DNA of 6,356 bases, taken from the NCBI GenBank assembly GCA_009926035.1, contig RFPQ01000051.1, positions 1 through 6,356 on the forward strand. The letters are read 5' to 3'. Position numbers and translations under genes: made by a program. Below, one piece after another: positions 1 to 6,356 of this stretch. Each line of letters opens with the position of its first letter. Position 1 is the stretch's first letter. The notes below the pieces were generated by a model, which worked only from the letters and a program-made list of their open reading frames with translations, did not search any database and was not told the DNA's origin. Source of the DNA: Betaproteobacteria bacterium. GTDB taxonomy: Bacteria; Pseudomonadota; Gammaproteobacteria; Burkholderiales; Methylophilaceae.

Positions 1-61
1 CAACCGCTTGATTTGTAATCTCGGGACCAATGCCATCGCCAGGTAATATTGCAATTTTCAT
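1..61 (-). CDS. leuB: 3-isopropylmalate dehydrogenase, N-terminal fragment (cut by window edge)
   Basis: Only the first 20 codons are present; the gene continues beyond position 1. The start ATG is at 61-59 and the visible peptide begins MKIAILPGDGIGPEI. The LPGDGIGPE signature is the N-terminal nucleotide-binding strand-turn of the isocitrate/isopropylmalate dehydrogenase family. LeuB oxidises and decarboxylates 3-isopropylmalate with NAD+ in the third dedicated step of leucine synthesis, in the cytoplasm. The motif alone could also fit isocitrate or tartrate dehydrogenases, but the position 23 bp after leuD makes LeuB by far the best call. The leader is A/T-rich; the only purine-rich candidate ribosome site (AGAAAG) lies about 14 bases upstream, so it is weak. 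This gene is probably translated from the same mRNA as leuC and leuD. Confidence 0.93.
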   Translation of the reverse strand, partial: MKIAILPGDGIGPEITNQAV

Positions 62-84
62 TTTATTTAAAAAATCTTTCTAAT

Positions 85-720
85 TTAAAGTAGCCATGAA
101 TTTTTTTGGTAGTAATCTTGCTCAAATGCTTTAATACTTTCGCTATGCTGCATGGTTAATCCAATATCATCTAATCCATGCATTAAACAATGCTTTCTAA
201 ATCCATCTACTTGAAAACTTATTTTTTCATTTGAAGGCAACACAACAAATTGATTTTCTAAATCAATTGTTAATGTATAACCTTTATTTGCATAAATAGA
301 TTTAAATAAAAAATCGATTGTTTCATTTGGCAATACGATAGGTAACAAACCATTTTTAAAACAATTGCTAAAGAAAATATCAGCAAAACTAGGCGCCAAA
401 ATTGCTCTAAACCCATAGTCATCGATTGCCCATGGCGCATGTTCTCGACTTGAGCCACAACCAAAATTCTCTCGCGCAATCAAAATAGAAGCCTTTTCAT
501 ATGGGGTCTGATTTAGAATAAATTCCGGATTTTTTTTCCTTTGAGTTAAATCCATGCCTGGCTCGCCGTGATCAAGATATCGCCACTCATCAAATAGATG
601 AGGGCCAAAACCTGTTTTCTTAATCGACTTCAGAAATTGTTTGGGAATAATTGCATCCGTATCTACATTCGCACGATCAAGAGGGGCGACAATACCAGTA
701 TGAGTAATAAATGGATTCAT
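85..720 (-). CDS. leuD: 3-isopropylmalate dehydratase small subunit
   Basis: LeuD is the swivelling small subunit of isopropylmalate isomerase. With LeuC it converts 2-isopropylmalate to 3-isopropylmalate in leucine synthesis. The 211 residues are close to the roughly 200 usual for the bacterial long form. Visible family marks are [14 protein letters not shown] (residues 18-31), [12 protein letters not shown] (37-48) and the strongly conserved [16 protein letters not shown] (about 84-99), the substrate-binding swivel segment, followed by [20 protein letters not shown] (109-128). The ATG at 720 gives the canonical short N-terminus and lies 3 bp after the leuC stop. No good Shine-Dalgarno is seen at normal distance, so translation coupled to leuC is likely (inference). 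Some betaproteobacteria carry a small lipoprotein gene between leuC and leuD; none fits here. The gene is intact. Confidence 0.97.
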   Translation of the reverse strand: MNPFITHTGIVAPLDRANVDTDAIIPKQFLKSIKKTGFGPHLFDEWRYLDHGEPGMDLTQRKKNPEFILNQTPYEKASILIARENFGCGSSREHAPWAIDDYGFRAILAPSFADIFFSNCFKNGLLPIVLPNETIDFLFKSIYANKGYTLTIDLENQFVVLPSNEKISFQVDGFRKHCLMHGLDDIGLTMQHSESIKAFEQDYYQKNSWLL

Positions 721-723
721 GAA

Positions 724-2127
724 TTAATTTAAAGATCTTATGTCTACAAAATGGCCATATATACCAGCGGCAGCGGCCATCGATGGACTTACAAGGTGCG
801 TTCTGCCACCCTGACCTTGGCGGCCCTCGAAATTTCTATTAGAAGTTGATGCGCAACGCTCGCCTGGATTTAATCTATCAGCATTCATTGCTAAACACAT
901 CGAGCAGCCAGGTTCTCTCCATTCAAAGCCTGCTTCTATAAAGATTTGGTCCAAACCTTCCTTTTCAGCTTGAAGTTTTACAAGACCTGATCCAGGAACT
1001 GCCAGCGCCAACTTAATATTTTGGGCAATTTTTTTCCCCTTAAGAACGTTGGCAGCTTCTCGCAAATCTTCAATACGCGAATTAGTGCATGATCCAATAA
1101 AAATTTTATCAATTTGAATTTGATTGATTGGAAGATTGGGTTCGAGACCCATATAAGAAAGCGCATCCTCAATACTTTTTCTTTTTGAAGGGTCGGTTTC
1201 ATTTTTTGGATCAGGTGTCATACCTTCTATACTTACAACCATTTCAGGAGAAGTCCCCCATGTGACTTGCGGAAGTATTTCACTTCCATTAAACATGACT
1301 ACTTTATCGAATTTTGCATCTTTATCGCTATGTAATGTTTTCCAATAAGCTTTTGCTTTTTCAAGAGCTTCACCTTTAGGTGAAAAGGGTCTATTTTCAA
1401 CATAAGACATCGTGACATCGTCTACTGCTACCATGCCAGCTCTAGCACCAGCTTCGATCGCCATATTACAAAGTGTCATTCTGCCCTCCATAGAAAGAGA
1501 ACGAATAGACTCACCAGTAAATTCAATCGCATAACCTGTGCCACCTGCTGTTCCAATTTTTCCAATCAAGGCTAAAGCAATATCCTTTGCAGTAATGCCT
1601 TTATTTAATTTTCCTTCTACACGCACTTCCATTGTCTTGAATTTTTTTAAGATTAAGCATTGAGTAGCTAATACATGTTCAACTTCAGAAGTGCCGATAC
1701 CCATTGCAAGTGCACCGAATGCTCCATGTGTACTTGTATGAGAGTCACCGCATACAATTGTCATGCCTGGCAATGTAATTCCTTGTTCAGGTCCAATAAC
1801 ATGAACAATGCCTTGACGATTGTCATTCATAGGAAATTGAGTCAATCCAAAATGCCTACAATTTTCATCAAGCGTTTCAACTTGAATTTTTGAAATAGGA
1901 TCAGAAATACCAAGCGATCGATCTGTCGTAGGAACATTATGATCAGGAACTGCAAGAATGGATTTATTTCTCCATACAGACCTATGATTAATTCTTAAGC
2001 CTTCAAATGCCTGTGGACTTGTGACTTCATGAACAAGATGACGATCAATGTATATGAGATAAGTGCCAGCATCTTCTCTAACAATATGGCTCTCAAATAA
2101 TTTTTCATAAAGTGTTTTAGCTTGCAT
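724..2127 (-). CDS. leuC: 3-isopropylmalate dehydratase large subunit (4Fe-4S)
   Basis: LeuC is the catalytic iron-sulfur subunit of isopropylmalate isomerase and belongs to the aconitase superfamily. It dehydrates and rehydrates 2-isopropylmalate with LeuD in the cytoplasm. At 467 residues it matches the usual bacterial length (about 466). The three cluster-ligand cysteines are in place: C347 in [13 protein letters not shown], and C408 and C411 in [11 protein letters not shown]. Other family marks are PDHNVPT (61-67), [20 protein letters not shown] (126-145) and the C-terminal [17 protein letters not shown] (432-448). The start ATG at 2127 gives the typical beginning [14 protein letters not shown]. 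It lies 8 bp after the yajQ stop, and the upstream purine stretch (AGAGAT) is weak and rather distant. No own promoter can fit in the gap, so the gene is either read through from the arg side or has a promoter inside yajQ that I cannot identify. Confidence 0.98.
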   Translation of the reverse strand: MQAKTLYEKLFESHIVREDAGTYLIYIDRHLVHEVTSPQAFEGLRINHRSVWRNKSILAVPDHNVPTTDRSLGISDPISKIQVETLDENCRHFGLTQFPMNDNRQGIVHVIGPEQGITLPGMTIVCGDSHTSTHGAFGALAMGIGTSEVEHVLATQCLILKKFKTMEVRVEGKLNKGITAKDIALALIGKIGTAGGTGYAIEFTGESIRSLSMEGRMTLCNMAIEAGARAGMVAVDDVTMSYVENRPFSPKGEALEKAKAYWKTLHSDKDAKFDKVVMFNGSEILPQVTWGTSPEMVVSIEGMTPDPKNETDPSKRKSIEDALSYMGLEPNLPINQIQIDKIFIGSCTNSRIEDLREAANVLKGKKIAQNIKLALAVPGSGLVKLQAEKEGLDQIFIEAGFEWREPGCSMCLAMNADRLNPGERCASTSNRNFEGRQGQGGRTHLVSPSMAAAAGIYGHFVDIRSLN

Positions 2128-2135
2128 GCGTTTAA

Positions 2136-2630
2136 CTAATCTCTAAAGTTTCCAAATTGCAATGGAAAATCAGTAATACTTTTTTTAACGAATGCTATAG
2201 CGTCTTGTAAATTGTCTCTTTTAGCACCTGACACACGAACACTTTCACCTTGGATAGCTGGCTGAACTTTAAGTCCACTATCTTTAAGTAATTTAACAAT
2301 TTTTTTTGCAAGTTCGCTATCAATACCTGATTTTAATTTCAAAACTTGCTTTACTTTATTACCAGATACAGTTTGAATATCTTGAGGATCAAGTCTTTTG
2401 GAGCTATCAGCTTCTTTCTTTTCCATAGCAGGTAATAAAATATCTTTAATTTGACCTAATTGAAAATCAGAATCACCATATAGTGTAATAGTTAATTCTT
2501 TTTCTGAAAATTCAACTTTCGCACTCGTACCTTTAAAGTCATATCGATTGATAATCATTCGAGATGCGACATCAATAGAATTATTTAAATTAGCCATATT
2601 TACTTCGGATGAAATATCAAAAGATGGCAT
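2136..2630 (-). CDS. yajQ: YajQ family nucleotide-binding protein (DUF520)
   Basis: This is a small soluble protein of the widespread YajQ/DUF520 family. Members bind nucleotides, and a Xanthomonas homologue has been described as a cyclic di-GMP effector; the role in most bacteria is unsettled. The 164 residues match E. coli YajQ (about 163). The family start [10 protein letters not shown], the RYDFKGT segment (29-35), the DFQLGQ strand (55-60), [19 protein letters not shown] (100-118), [17 protein letters not shown] (126-142) and the C-terminal FGNFRD (159-164) follow the duplicated ferredoxin-like fold seen in the family. The start is secure because a strong AAGGAG site at 2643-2638 sits seven bases before the ATG. 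The gene lies 28 bp after ppnP and 8 bp before leuC, between arginine and leucine genes with no obvious metabolic link. Confidence 0.95.
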   Translation of the reverse strand: MPSFDISSEVNMANLNNSIDVASRMIINRYDFKGTSAKVEFSEKELTITLYGDSDFQLGQIKDILLPAMEKKEADSSKRLDPQDIQTVSGNKVKQVLKLKSGIDSELAKKIVKLLKDSGLKVQPAIQGESVRVSGAKRDNLQDAIAFVKKSITDFPLQFGNFRD

Positions 2631-2637
2631 ATGAAAT

Positions 2638-2643
2638 CTCCTT
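2638..2643 (-). promoter_or_regulatory. Strong Shine-Dalgarno site of yajQ
   Basis: AAGGAG on the minus strand, spaced seven bases from the ATG at 2630, is a near-perfect match to the anti-Shine-Dalgarno sequence. It fixes the yajQ start and is the strongest ribosome-binding site in the window. Confidence 0.85.
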
Positions 2644-2658
2644 GCTTAATAAAATTAC

Positions 2659-2970
2659 TTATTCAAAATGACAAACGTAGTGAAGCGTATCTGTTGTCTC
2701 AATTTCAAAAGATGAATTTGCAGGCACAGAAAATTTTTGATCTTCTTTATATTCCGTCCAATCAGAAGTGCCTTGCAATTTCACCCGACAGTGTCCAGCT
2801 AGAATTTCCATGACTTCAGCTGCTTGCGTATTGAAGGTTAATGAACTCGGAAAAATGACACCAATCGTACTTCTTGTTCCGTTTGGAAGAAGAATGGTAT
2901 GACTTACACATTTACCATCGAAATAAATATTTGCTTTTTTCTTTACACTTACATTGTCAAATTGAGCCAT
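2659..2970 (-). CDS. ppnP: Pyrimidine/purine nucleoside phosphorylase (DUF1255, YaiE family)
   Basis: PpnP proteins are small single-domain cupins that phosphorolyse several nucleosides to base plus ribose 1-phosphate; this is known for E. coli YaiE, not shown here. The family pattern is clear: [11 protein letters not shown] near residue 15, [11 protein letters not shown] about 31-41, [14 protein letters not shown] about 52-65, [20 protein letters not shown] about 70-89, and a C-terminal aromatic-Cys stretch (HYVCHF). Length is 103 residues against about 94 in E. coli. An in-frame GTG at 2979 would add three residues, but that GTG is part of the ribosome site AAGGTG, which is well spaced for the ATG at 2970, so the ATG is chosen. 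The ATG lies 10 bp after the argG stop. It probably has a salvage role unrelated to its arg neighbours. Confidence 0.92.
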   Translation of the reverse strand: MAQFDNVSVKKKANIYFDGKCVSHTILLPNGTRSTIGVIFPSSLTFNTQAAEVMEILAGHCRVKLQGTSDWTEYKEDQKFSVPANSSFEIETTDTLHYVCHFE

Positions 2971-2976
2971 TAAATT

Positions 2977-2982
2977 CACCTT
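2977..2982 (-). promoter_or_regulatory. Shine-Dalgarno site of ppnP overlapping the argG stop codon
   Basis: AAGGTG on the minus strand lies six bases before the ppnP ATG at 2970. Its first two bases are the last two of the argG TAA stop (2983-2981). Its last three bases form the GTG that an automatic start caller could mistake for the ppnP start. The arrangement suggests translational coupling between argG and ppnP (inference). Confidence 0.8.
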
Positions 2983-4195
2983 ATTTTTTAATTTTTGCTG
3001 CGATTCTCATTCTTAAAGCATTGAGTTTAATAAAACCTGCTGCATCTTTTTGGTCATACGCACCTTGATCATCTTCAAATGTTGCAATCGATGTATCGAA
3101 AAGCGAATCTGTTTCACTATCTCTTCCAATTACGGTGACGTTACCTTTATAGAGTTTCAATTTAACCCAGCCATTCACGTTTATTTGCGTGTGATCAATC
3201 AAAGTTTGCAATGCAAGCCTCTCTGGACTCCACCAATAACCGTTATAAATTAGAGAAGCAAATCTTGGCATCAAGTCATCTTTAAGATGAGCTACTTCAC
3301 GATCTAATGTAATAGACTCAATTGCTCGATGCGCTTTTAGTAAAATAGTACCGCCGGGAGTTTCATAGCAACCTCGAGATTTCATACCGACATATCGATT
3401 CTCTACAAGATCTAATCGTCCTATGCCATGCTTTCCACCCAATTGATTAAGCGTAGCCATTAATTCATGCGCCTTCATAGCTTTACCATTAAGACTTATT
3501 GGATCACCTTTTTCGAATTTAATCTCGATAGTCTCAGATTCATTTGGTGCTTTTTCAGGACTAACAGTCCAGCGCCACATATCTTCTTCGGGTTCCGCAC
3601 CTGGATTTTCCAAGTGACGCCCCTCATAAGAAATATGCAATAAGTTAGCGTCCATACTATATGGACTACCACCTTTTTTATGTTTCATTTCAACCGCAAT
3701 GTTATTTTTTTCAGCATACTGAAGTAATTTTTCTCGGCTCAGTAAATCCCATTCGCGCCATGGTGCAATAATTTTAATGTCAGGATTAAGCGCATACGCA
3801 CCTAATTCAAAACGAACTTGATCATTACCTTTGCCTGTCGCGCCATGAGAAATAGCATCAGCATTAGTTTTTCTAGCCAGCTCTATTAAGCGTTTAGCGA
3901 TTAGAGGTCTCGCAATTGAGGTGCCGAGTAAATATTCGCCCTCATAAATTGTATTCGCTCTAAACATAGGAAATACAAAATCTCGAACAAATTCTTCTTT
4001 TAAATCTTCGATAAAAATTTCTTTAACACCTGCTGCTTTAGCTTTTTCTCTTGCAGGCTCTAATTCATCACCCTGACCTAAGTCAGCAGTAAAAGTAACG
4101 ACTTCGCATTGGTAAGTTTCTTGAAGCCACTTCAAAATAACAGACGTGTCTAAACCGCCCGAGTAGGCCAAAACAACTTTTTTAATATCACTCAT
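2981..4195 (-). CDS. argG: Argininosuccinate synthase
   Basis: ArgG condenses citrulline and aspartate, with ATP cleaved to AMP and pyrophosphate, to give argininosuccinate, the penultimate step of arginine synthesis in the cytoplasm. The 404-residue length is typical of the short bacterial type. The N-type ATP pyrophosphatase loop YSGGLDTS is at residues 11-18. Other conserved blocks are [17 protein letters not shown] (85-101), the [13 protein letters not shown] nucleotide and aspartate-binding segment (118-130), and [15 protein letters not shown] (178-192). The ATG at 4195 gives the usual [14 protein letters not shown] start and overlaps the end of argF by 8 bp (shared ATGAGTGA). An AGGA element about 10 bases upstream, inside argF, can serve as the ribosome site. 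No truncation or missing motif is seen. argH, the following step, is not adjacent. Confidence 0.98.
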   Translation of the reverse strand: MSDIKKVVLAYSGGLDTSVILKWLQETYQCEVVTFTADLGQGDELEPAREKAKAAGVKEIFIEDLKEEFVRDFVFPMFRANTIYEGEYLLGTSIARPLIAKRLIELARKTNADAISHGATGKGNDQVRFELGAYALNPDIKIIAPWREWDLLSREKLLQYAEKNNIAVEMKHKKGGSPYSMDANLLHISYEGRHLENPGAEPEEDMWRWTVSPEKAPNESETIEIKFEKGDPISLNGKAMKAHELMATLNQLGGKHGIGRLDLVENRYVGMKSRGCYETPGGTILLKAHRAIESITLDREVAHLKDDLMPRFASLIYNGYWWSPERLALQTLIDHTQINVNGWVKLKLYKGNVTVIGRDSETDSLFDTSIATFEDDQGAYDQKDAAGFIKLNALRMRIAAKIKK

Positions 4196-5111
4196 TTTTC
4201 ATTTTTCCTAATAATAGGTACTCCATCAATGCTTTCTGAACATGAAGACGATTCTCAGCTTCATCCCATACTACACTTTGAGGGCCATCAATGACTTCTG
4301 CAGTCACCTCTTCGCCTCGATGAGCTGGAAGGCAGTGCATAAACAAAGCGTCTGAGGATGCCACTGACATCATTTCTTGATCTACTTGCCAGTCTGCAAA
4401 GTCTTTCAAACGCTCTTCGTTTTCAGATTCAAATCCCATGCTGGTCCATACGTCAGTTGTGACAATATCGGCATCTTCTACAGCATCCATCGGATCTTCA
4501 AATTCTTCAAAATGTTTATCGCCATACAAGCCCGCTCTTTCGACCTCAACTTCATAACCTTTAGGTGTTGAAACATGCACATTGAAATCCAAAACTTCAG
4601 CGGCTTGTAACCAGGTATTGCATACGTTATTGGAGTCACCAATCCAGGCAACTGTTTTACCTTGAATAGATCCTTTATGTTCGATGTAGGTAAAAATATC
4701 AGCTAAAATTTGGCATGGATGATATTCATTAGTTAATCCATTAATTACAGGCACTCTCGAATTTTGTGCAAATCGATCAATGATGTCTTGTTCAAATGTT
4801 CGAATCATAACAAGGTCACACATTCTTGAAATCACCTGTCCCGCATCTTCCACAGGTTCACCTCTGCCGAGCTGGGAATCTCTTGTATTTAAATAAATCG
4901 CTGAACCACCAAGCTGCTGAATGCCCGCTTCAAAGGACAATCTTGTTCGAGTACTAGCTTTTTCAAAGATCATCACTAGAGTTCTATCCACAAGTGGCCA
5001 ATATTGTTTGTATTCTTTAAATTGTTTTTTAATCCAACTTGCTCTCGCGAAAATATATTCAAACTCATCTCGCTTGAGATCGTTAAATCTTAAAAAATGT
5101 TTTGTTTTCAT
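4188..5111 (-). CDS. argF: Ornithine carbamoyltransferase, anabolic
   Basis: ArgF transfers the carbamoyl group of carbamoyl phosphate to ornithine to make citrulline. At 307 residues it is the short form, as in many non-enteric proteobacteria. The catalytic motifs are present: carbamoyl-phosphate loop STRTR (53-57), HPCQ (131-134), the ornithine-binding DVWTSMG (220-226) and [11 protein letters not shown] (259-269) with the catalytic cysteine. The DVWTSMG and HCLP motifs favour ornithine over aspartate carbamoyltransferase. The start ATG at 5111 lies 22 bp after argD, and the leader is almost pure A/T with no recognisable Shine-Dalgarno, so initiation may rely on an unstructured leader or coupling. 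A biosynthetic rather than arginine-deiminase role is inferred from the flanking argD and argG and the absence of arcA or arcC nearby. Confidence 0.97.
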   Translation of the reverse strand: MKTKHFLRFNDLKRDEFEYIFARASWIKKQFKEYKQYWPLVDRTLVMIFEKASTRTRLSFEAGIQQLGGSAIYLNTRDSQLGRGEPVEDAGQVISRMCDLVMIRTFEQDIIDRFAQNSRVPVINGLTNEYHPCQILADIFTYIEHKGSIQGKTVAWIGDSNNVCNTWLQAAEVLDFNVHVSTPKGYEVEVERAGLYGDKHFEEFEDPMDAVEDADIVTTDVWTSMGFESENEERLKDFADWQVDQEMMSVASSDALFMHCLPAHRGEEVTAEVIDGPQSVVWDEAENRLHVQKALMEYLLLGKMKNE

Positions 5112-5133
5112 AAAATCAATTTTATTTAAAACG

Positions 5134-6312
5134 TTATTTTGCTAAAAAATTTTTAATCACTTGAGATAATCTTTCGGCTAATTCTTTTGCTTCCATATCA
5201 TTAATAACAAGAGGCGGTAAAAGTCGAATCACTTTCTCTGCTGTCACATTAATAAGCAGCCCTTCATTTAAAGCTAATTTAGTTAAGTCTCCGCATGGAT
5301 GATCAAGTTCAATACCTATCATCAGACCCAAGTTACGGATCACTTTTACTTGAGGATAATCTTTTAAGTGCTTCGTAAATTCTTTATTAATTAATGCGCC
5401 CATTTTTGACGCATGACTACAAAGCTTATCTTCTTCAATAATAGTTAATGTTGCGTAACCTGCTGAGGTCGCTAATGGATTTCCGCCAAATGTTGATCCA
5501 TGCTTGCCAGGCGTAAACACTTTGCTTGCTTTGCCTTTGGCTAAACAGGCCCCAATTGGAATACCTGAACCTAGGCCTTTGGCGAGCGTCATGACATCAG
5601 GCTGAACAGAGGTATGTTGATGCGCAAACCATTTGCCTGTTCTACCAATACCTGATTGAACCTCATCTAACATTAAAAGCCAATTATGCTCATCACAAAC
5701 TGCTCTTAACCCTTTGAGATAATTTTGAATATTGCTTGGAATATTGATACCACCCTCGCCTTGAATAGGTTCTACAAGAATCGCAACTACATTATTCTTT
5801 CTTGACGCAATTTGCTGAATAGCCTCTAGGTCATCAAAAGCTACTCGAATAAATCCGCCTACAAGTGGCTCAAAGCCAGCCTGTGTTTTTCGATTGCCAG
5901 TAGCAGATAACGTTGCCATTGTGCGTCCGTGGAAAGCTTTTTCCATGACAATAATTTCTGGTGTATCAATGCCTTTTTGATGCCCAAAAAGCCTTGCTAA
6001 TTTAATTGCTGCTTCATTCGCTTCACATCCTGAATTGCAGAAAAAAACATTATCCATATGAGAAATGGCTGTTAGTTTTTCTGCCAGCCTTTCTTGTTCG
6101 GCAATGTGGTATACATTTGATACATGGATGAGTCTTGATATTTGCTCATTAATAGCTTTGATTAACTTAGGATGTTTATGCCCCAGTCCATTGACCGCTA
6201 CACCAGACAGAGCATCTAAATATTTTTTACCATCTTTAGCCCATAGCCAAATACCTTCGCCTTTTTCAAAGGTGACGGGTTGTCTAGCATAGGTATCCAT
6301 CATTTTTGACAT
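5134..6312 (-). CDS. argD: Acetylornithine aminotransferase
   Basis: ArgD is a class III pyridoxal-phosphate aminotransferase. It makes N2-acetylornithine from N-acetylglutamate 5-semialdehyde using glutamate, and in some bacteria also serves the succinyl-diaminopimelate step of lysine synthesis. In the 392-residue form, the key blocks are GLGHKHP (about 42-48), NSGCEANEAAIKLAR (93-107), the cofactor-stacking FHGRT (127-131), EPIQGEGG (181-188), LDEVQSGIGRTG (215-226, with the PLP-nitrogen aspartate), and the Schiff-base lysine K245 in TLAKGLGSG. An in-frame GTG at 6336 would add eight residues (MFISTENC). I prefer the ATG at 6312 because it has GGAA at good spacing and gives an N-terminus (MSKMMDTYARQP) that fits the family; ATGs at 6303 and 6300 are further alternatives. 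GabT or AstC identity is less likely given argF and argG directly downstream. It is the first gene of the run visible here. Confidence 0.95.
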   Translation of the reverse strand: MSKMMDTYARQPVTFEKGEGIWLWAKDGKKYLDALSGVAVNGLGHKHPKLIKAINEQISRLIHVSNVYHIAEQERLAEKLTAISHMDNVFFCNSGCEANEAAIKLARLFGHQKGIDTPEIIVMEKAFHGRTMATLSATGNRKTQAGFEPLVGGFIRVAFDDLEAIQQIASRKNNVVAILVEPIQGEGGINIPSNIQNYLKGLRAVCDEHNWLLMLDEVQSGIGRTGKWFAHQHTSVQPDVMTLAKGLGSGIPIGACLAKGKASKVFTPGKHGSTFGGNPLATSAGYATLTIIEEDKLCSHASKMGALINKEFTKHLKDYPQVKVIRNLGLMIGIELDHPCGDLTKLALNEGLLINVTAEKVIRLLPPLVINDMEAKELAERLSQVIKNFLAK

Positions 6313-6330
6313 ACAATTTTCCGTACTTAT

Positions 6331-6356
6331 AAACACAAACGGAGGCTTAAGCCTCC
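6331..6356 (-). terminator. Perfect palindrome with T-rich tail, probable intrinsic terminator of an upstream gene
   Basis: Positions 6341-6356 read GGAGGCTTAAGCCTCC, a perfect 16-bp palindrome that can fold into a 6-bp GC-rich stem with a TTAA loop. Read on the minus strand it is followed by GTTTGTGTTT, an imperfect U-run, as expected for a Rho-independent terminator of a minus-strand gene lying beyond the window. It could also work bidirectionally if Ts follow position 6356, or be an operator or part of a longer hairpin cut by the edge. It ends about 28 bp before the argD start, so any argD promoter would overlap or lie beyond it. Confidence 0.5.

Noticed and set aside
60..72. ATTTTATTTAAAA at 60-72 repeated exactly at 5119-5131 (before leuB and argF)
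   Set aside because: A pure A/T 13-mer is expected to recur by chance in a window of this size and base composition. The two copies sit at different distances from their start codons, so a shared regulatory site is not supported.
270..479. Minus-strand 69-codon open frame inside leuD in another frame
   Set aside because: It is fully nested in leuD, overlapping the conserved [10 protein letters not shown] region, with no independent support.
1675..1893. Plus-strand open frame of 72 codons, rich in cysteine, opposite leuC
   Set aside because: It lies wholly antisense to the conserved core of leuC. Its cysteines reflect the complement of leuC codons, it has no ribosome site worth noting, and nothing in it resembles a known small protein.
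2631..2813. Plus-strand 60-codon open frame starting beside the yajQ start
   Set aside because: It is antisense to the ppnP C-terminal half, which is a recognised family. The adjacency of its ATG to yajQ comes from the palindromic CATATG at the yajQ start.
4921..5145. Plus-strand 74-codon open frame across the argF start
   Set aside because: It is antisense to the conserved carbamoyl-phosphate loop of argF and shows only incidental hydrophobic stretches from complementing A/T-rich codons.
6065..6292. Plus-strand 75-codon open frame opposite the argD N-terminal region
   Set aside because: It is a shadow of argD, with no family resemblance, and the argD reading in this stretch is clearly conserved.
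6326..6331. TATAAG on the minus strand as a possible argD -10 element
   Set aside because: The hexamer at the expected -35 position (6354-6349, AGGCTT) falls inside the palindrome and does not resemble TTGACA. The implied leader would be only a few bases long and would barely contain the ribosome site.

Overview
This window is a compact run of eight genes, all read from the minus strand. Transcription therefore runs from the right end (position 6356) to the left end (position 1). In that order the genes are argD, argF, argG, ppnP (DUF1255, nucleoside phosphorylase-like), yajQ (DUF520), leuC, leuD and the first 20 codons of leuB, which is cut by the window edge. Coding density is extreme: argF and argG overlap by 8 bp and every other junction is 3 to 28 bp. 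There is no room for a conventional promoter or terminator between any two genes, so one polycistronic transcript is the simplest reading. No stretch over 300 bases lacks a gene.

Right part (about 2981-6312): three arginine-pathway enzymes. ArgD makes N-acetylornithine from N-acetylglutamate semialdehyde, ArgF carbamoylates ornithine to citrulline, and ArgG joins citrulline to aspartate to give argininosuccinate. The deacetylation step between ArgD and ArgF, and argH, are not in this window. Middle (2136-2970): two small housekeeping genes, a cupin-like pyrimidine/purine nucleoside phosphorylase and a YajQ-family nucleotide-binding protein. These two carry the strongest Shine-Dalgarno sequences in the window. 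Left part (1-2127): leucine biosynthesis. LeuC and LeuD are the large and small subunits of isopropylmalate isomerase, and LeuB is isopropylmalate dehydrogenase.

Organism: the DNA is AT-rich (three 60-base lines counted by hand ranged from about 33 to 55% GC; I guess about 38% overall). The proteins are proteobacterial in character, and the leuC-leuD-leuB order and short bacterial-type ArgF fit Betaproteobacteria. With the tight spacing, a streamlined low-GC betaproteobacterium such as the Methylophilales (OM43 or Methylopumilus-like plankton) is my best guess. This is an inference from gene content and style, not a database match.

All full-length genes look intact, with expected family lengths and key motifs. 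Two starts should be moved from upstream in-frame GTG codons to internal ATGs: ppnP to 2970 and argD to 6312. At the far right, a perfect 16-bp palindrome followed on the minus strand by a T-rich run probably marks a terminator of a gene beyond the window. I found no mobile element, CRISPR array, RNA gene or defence system, and no evidence of a novel biological system. The points worth a second look are about operon architecture.
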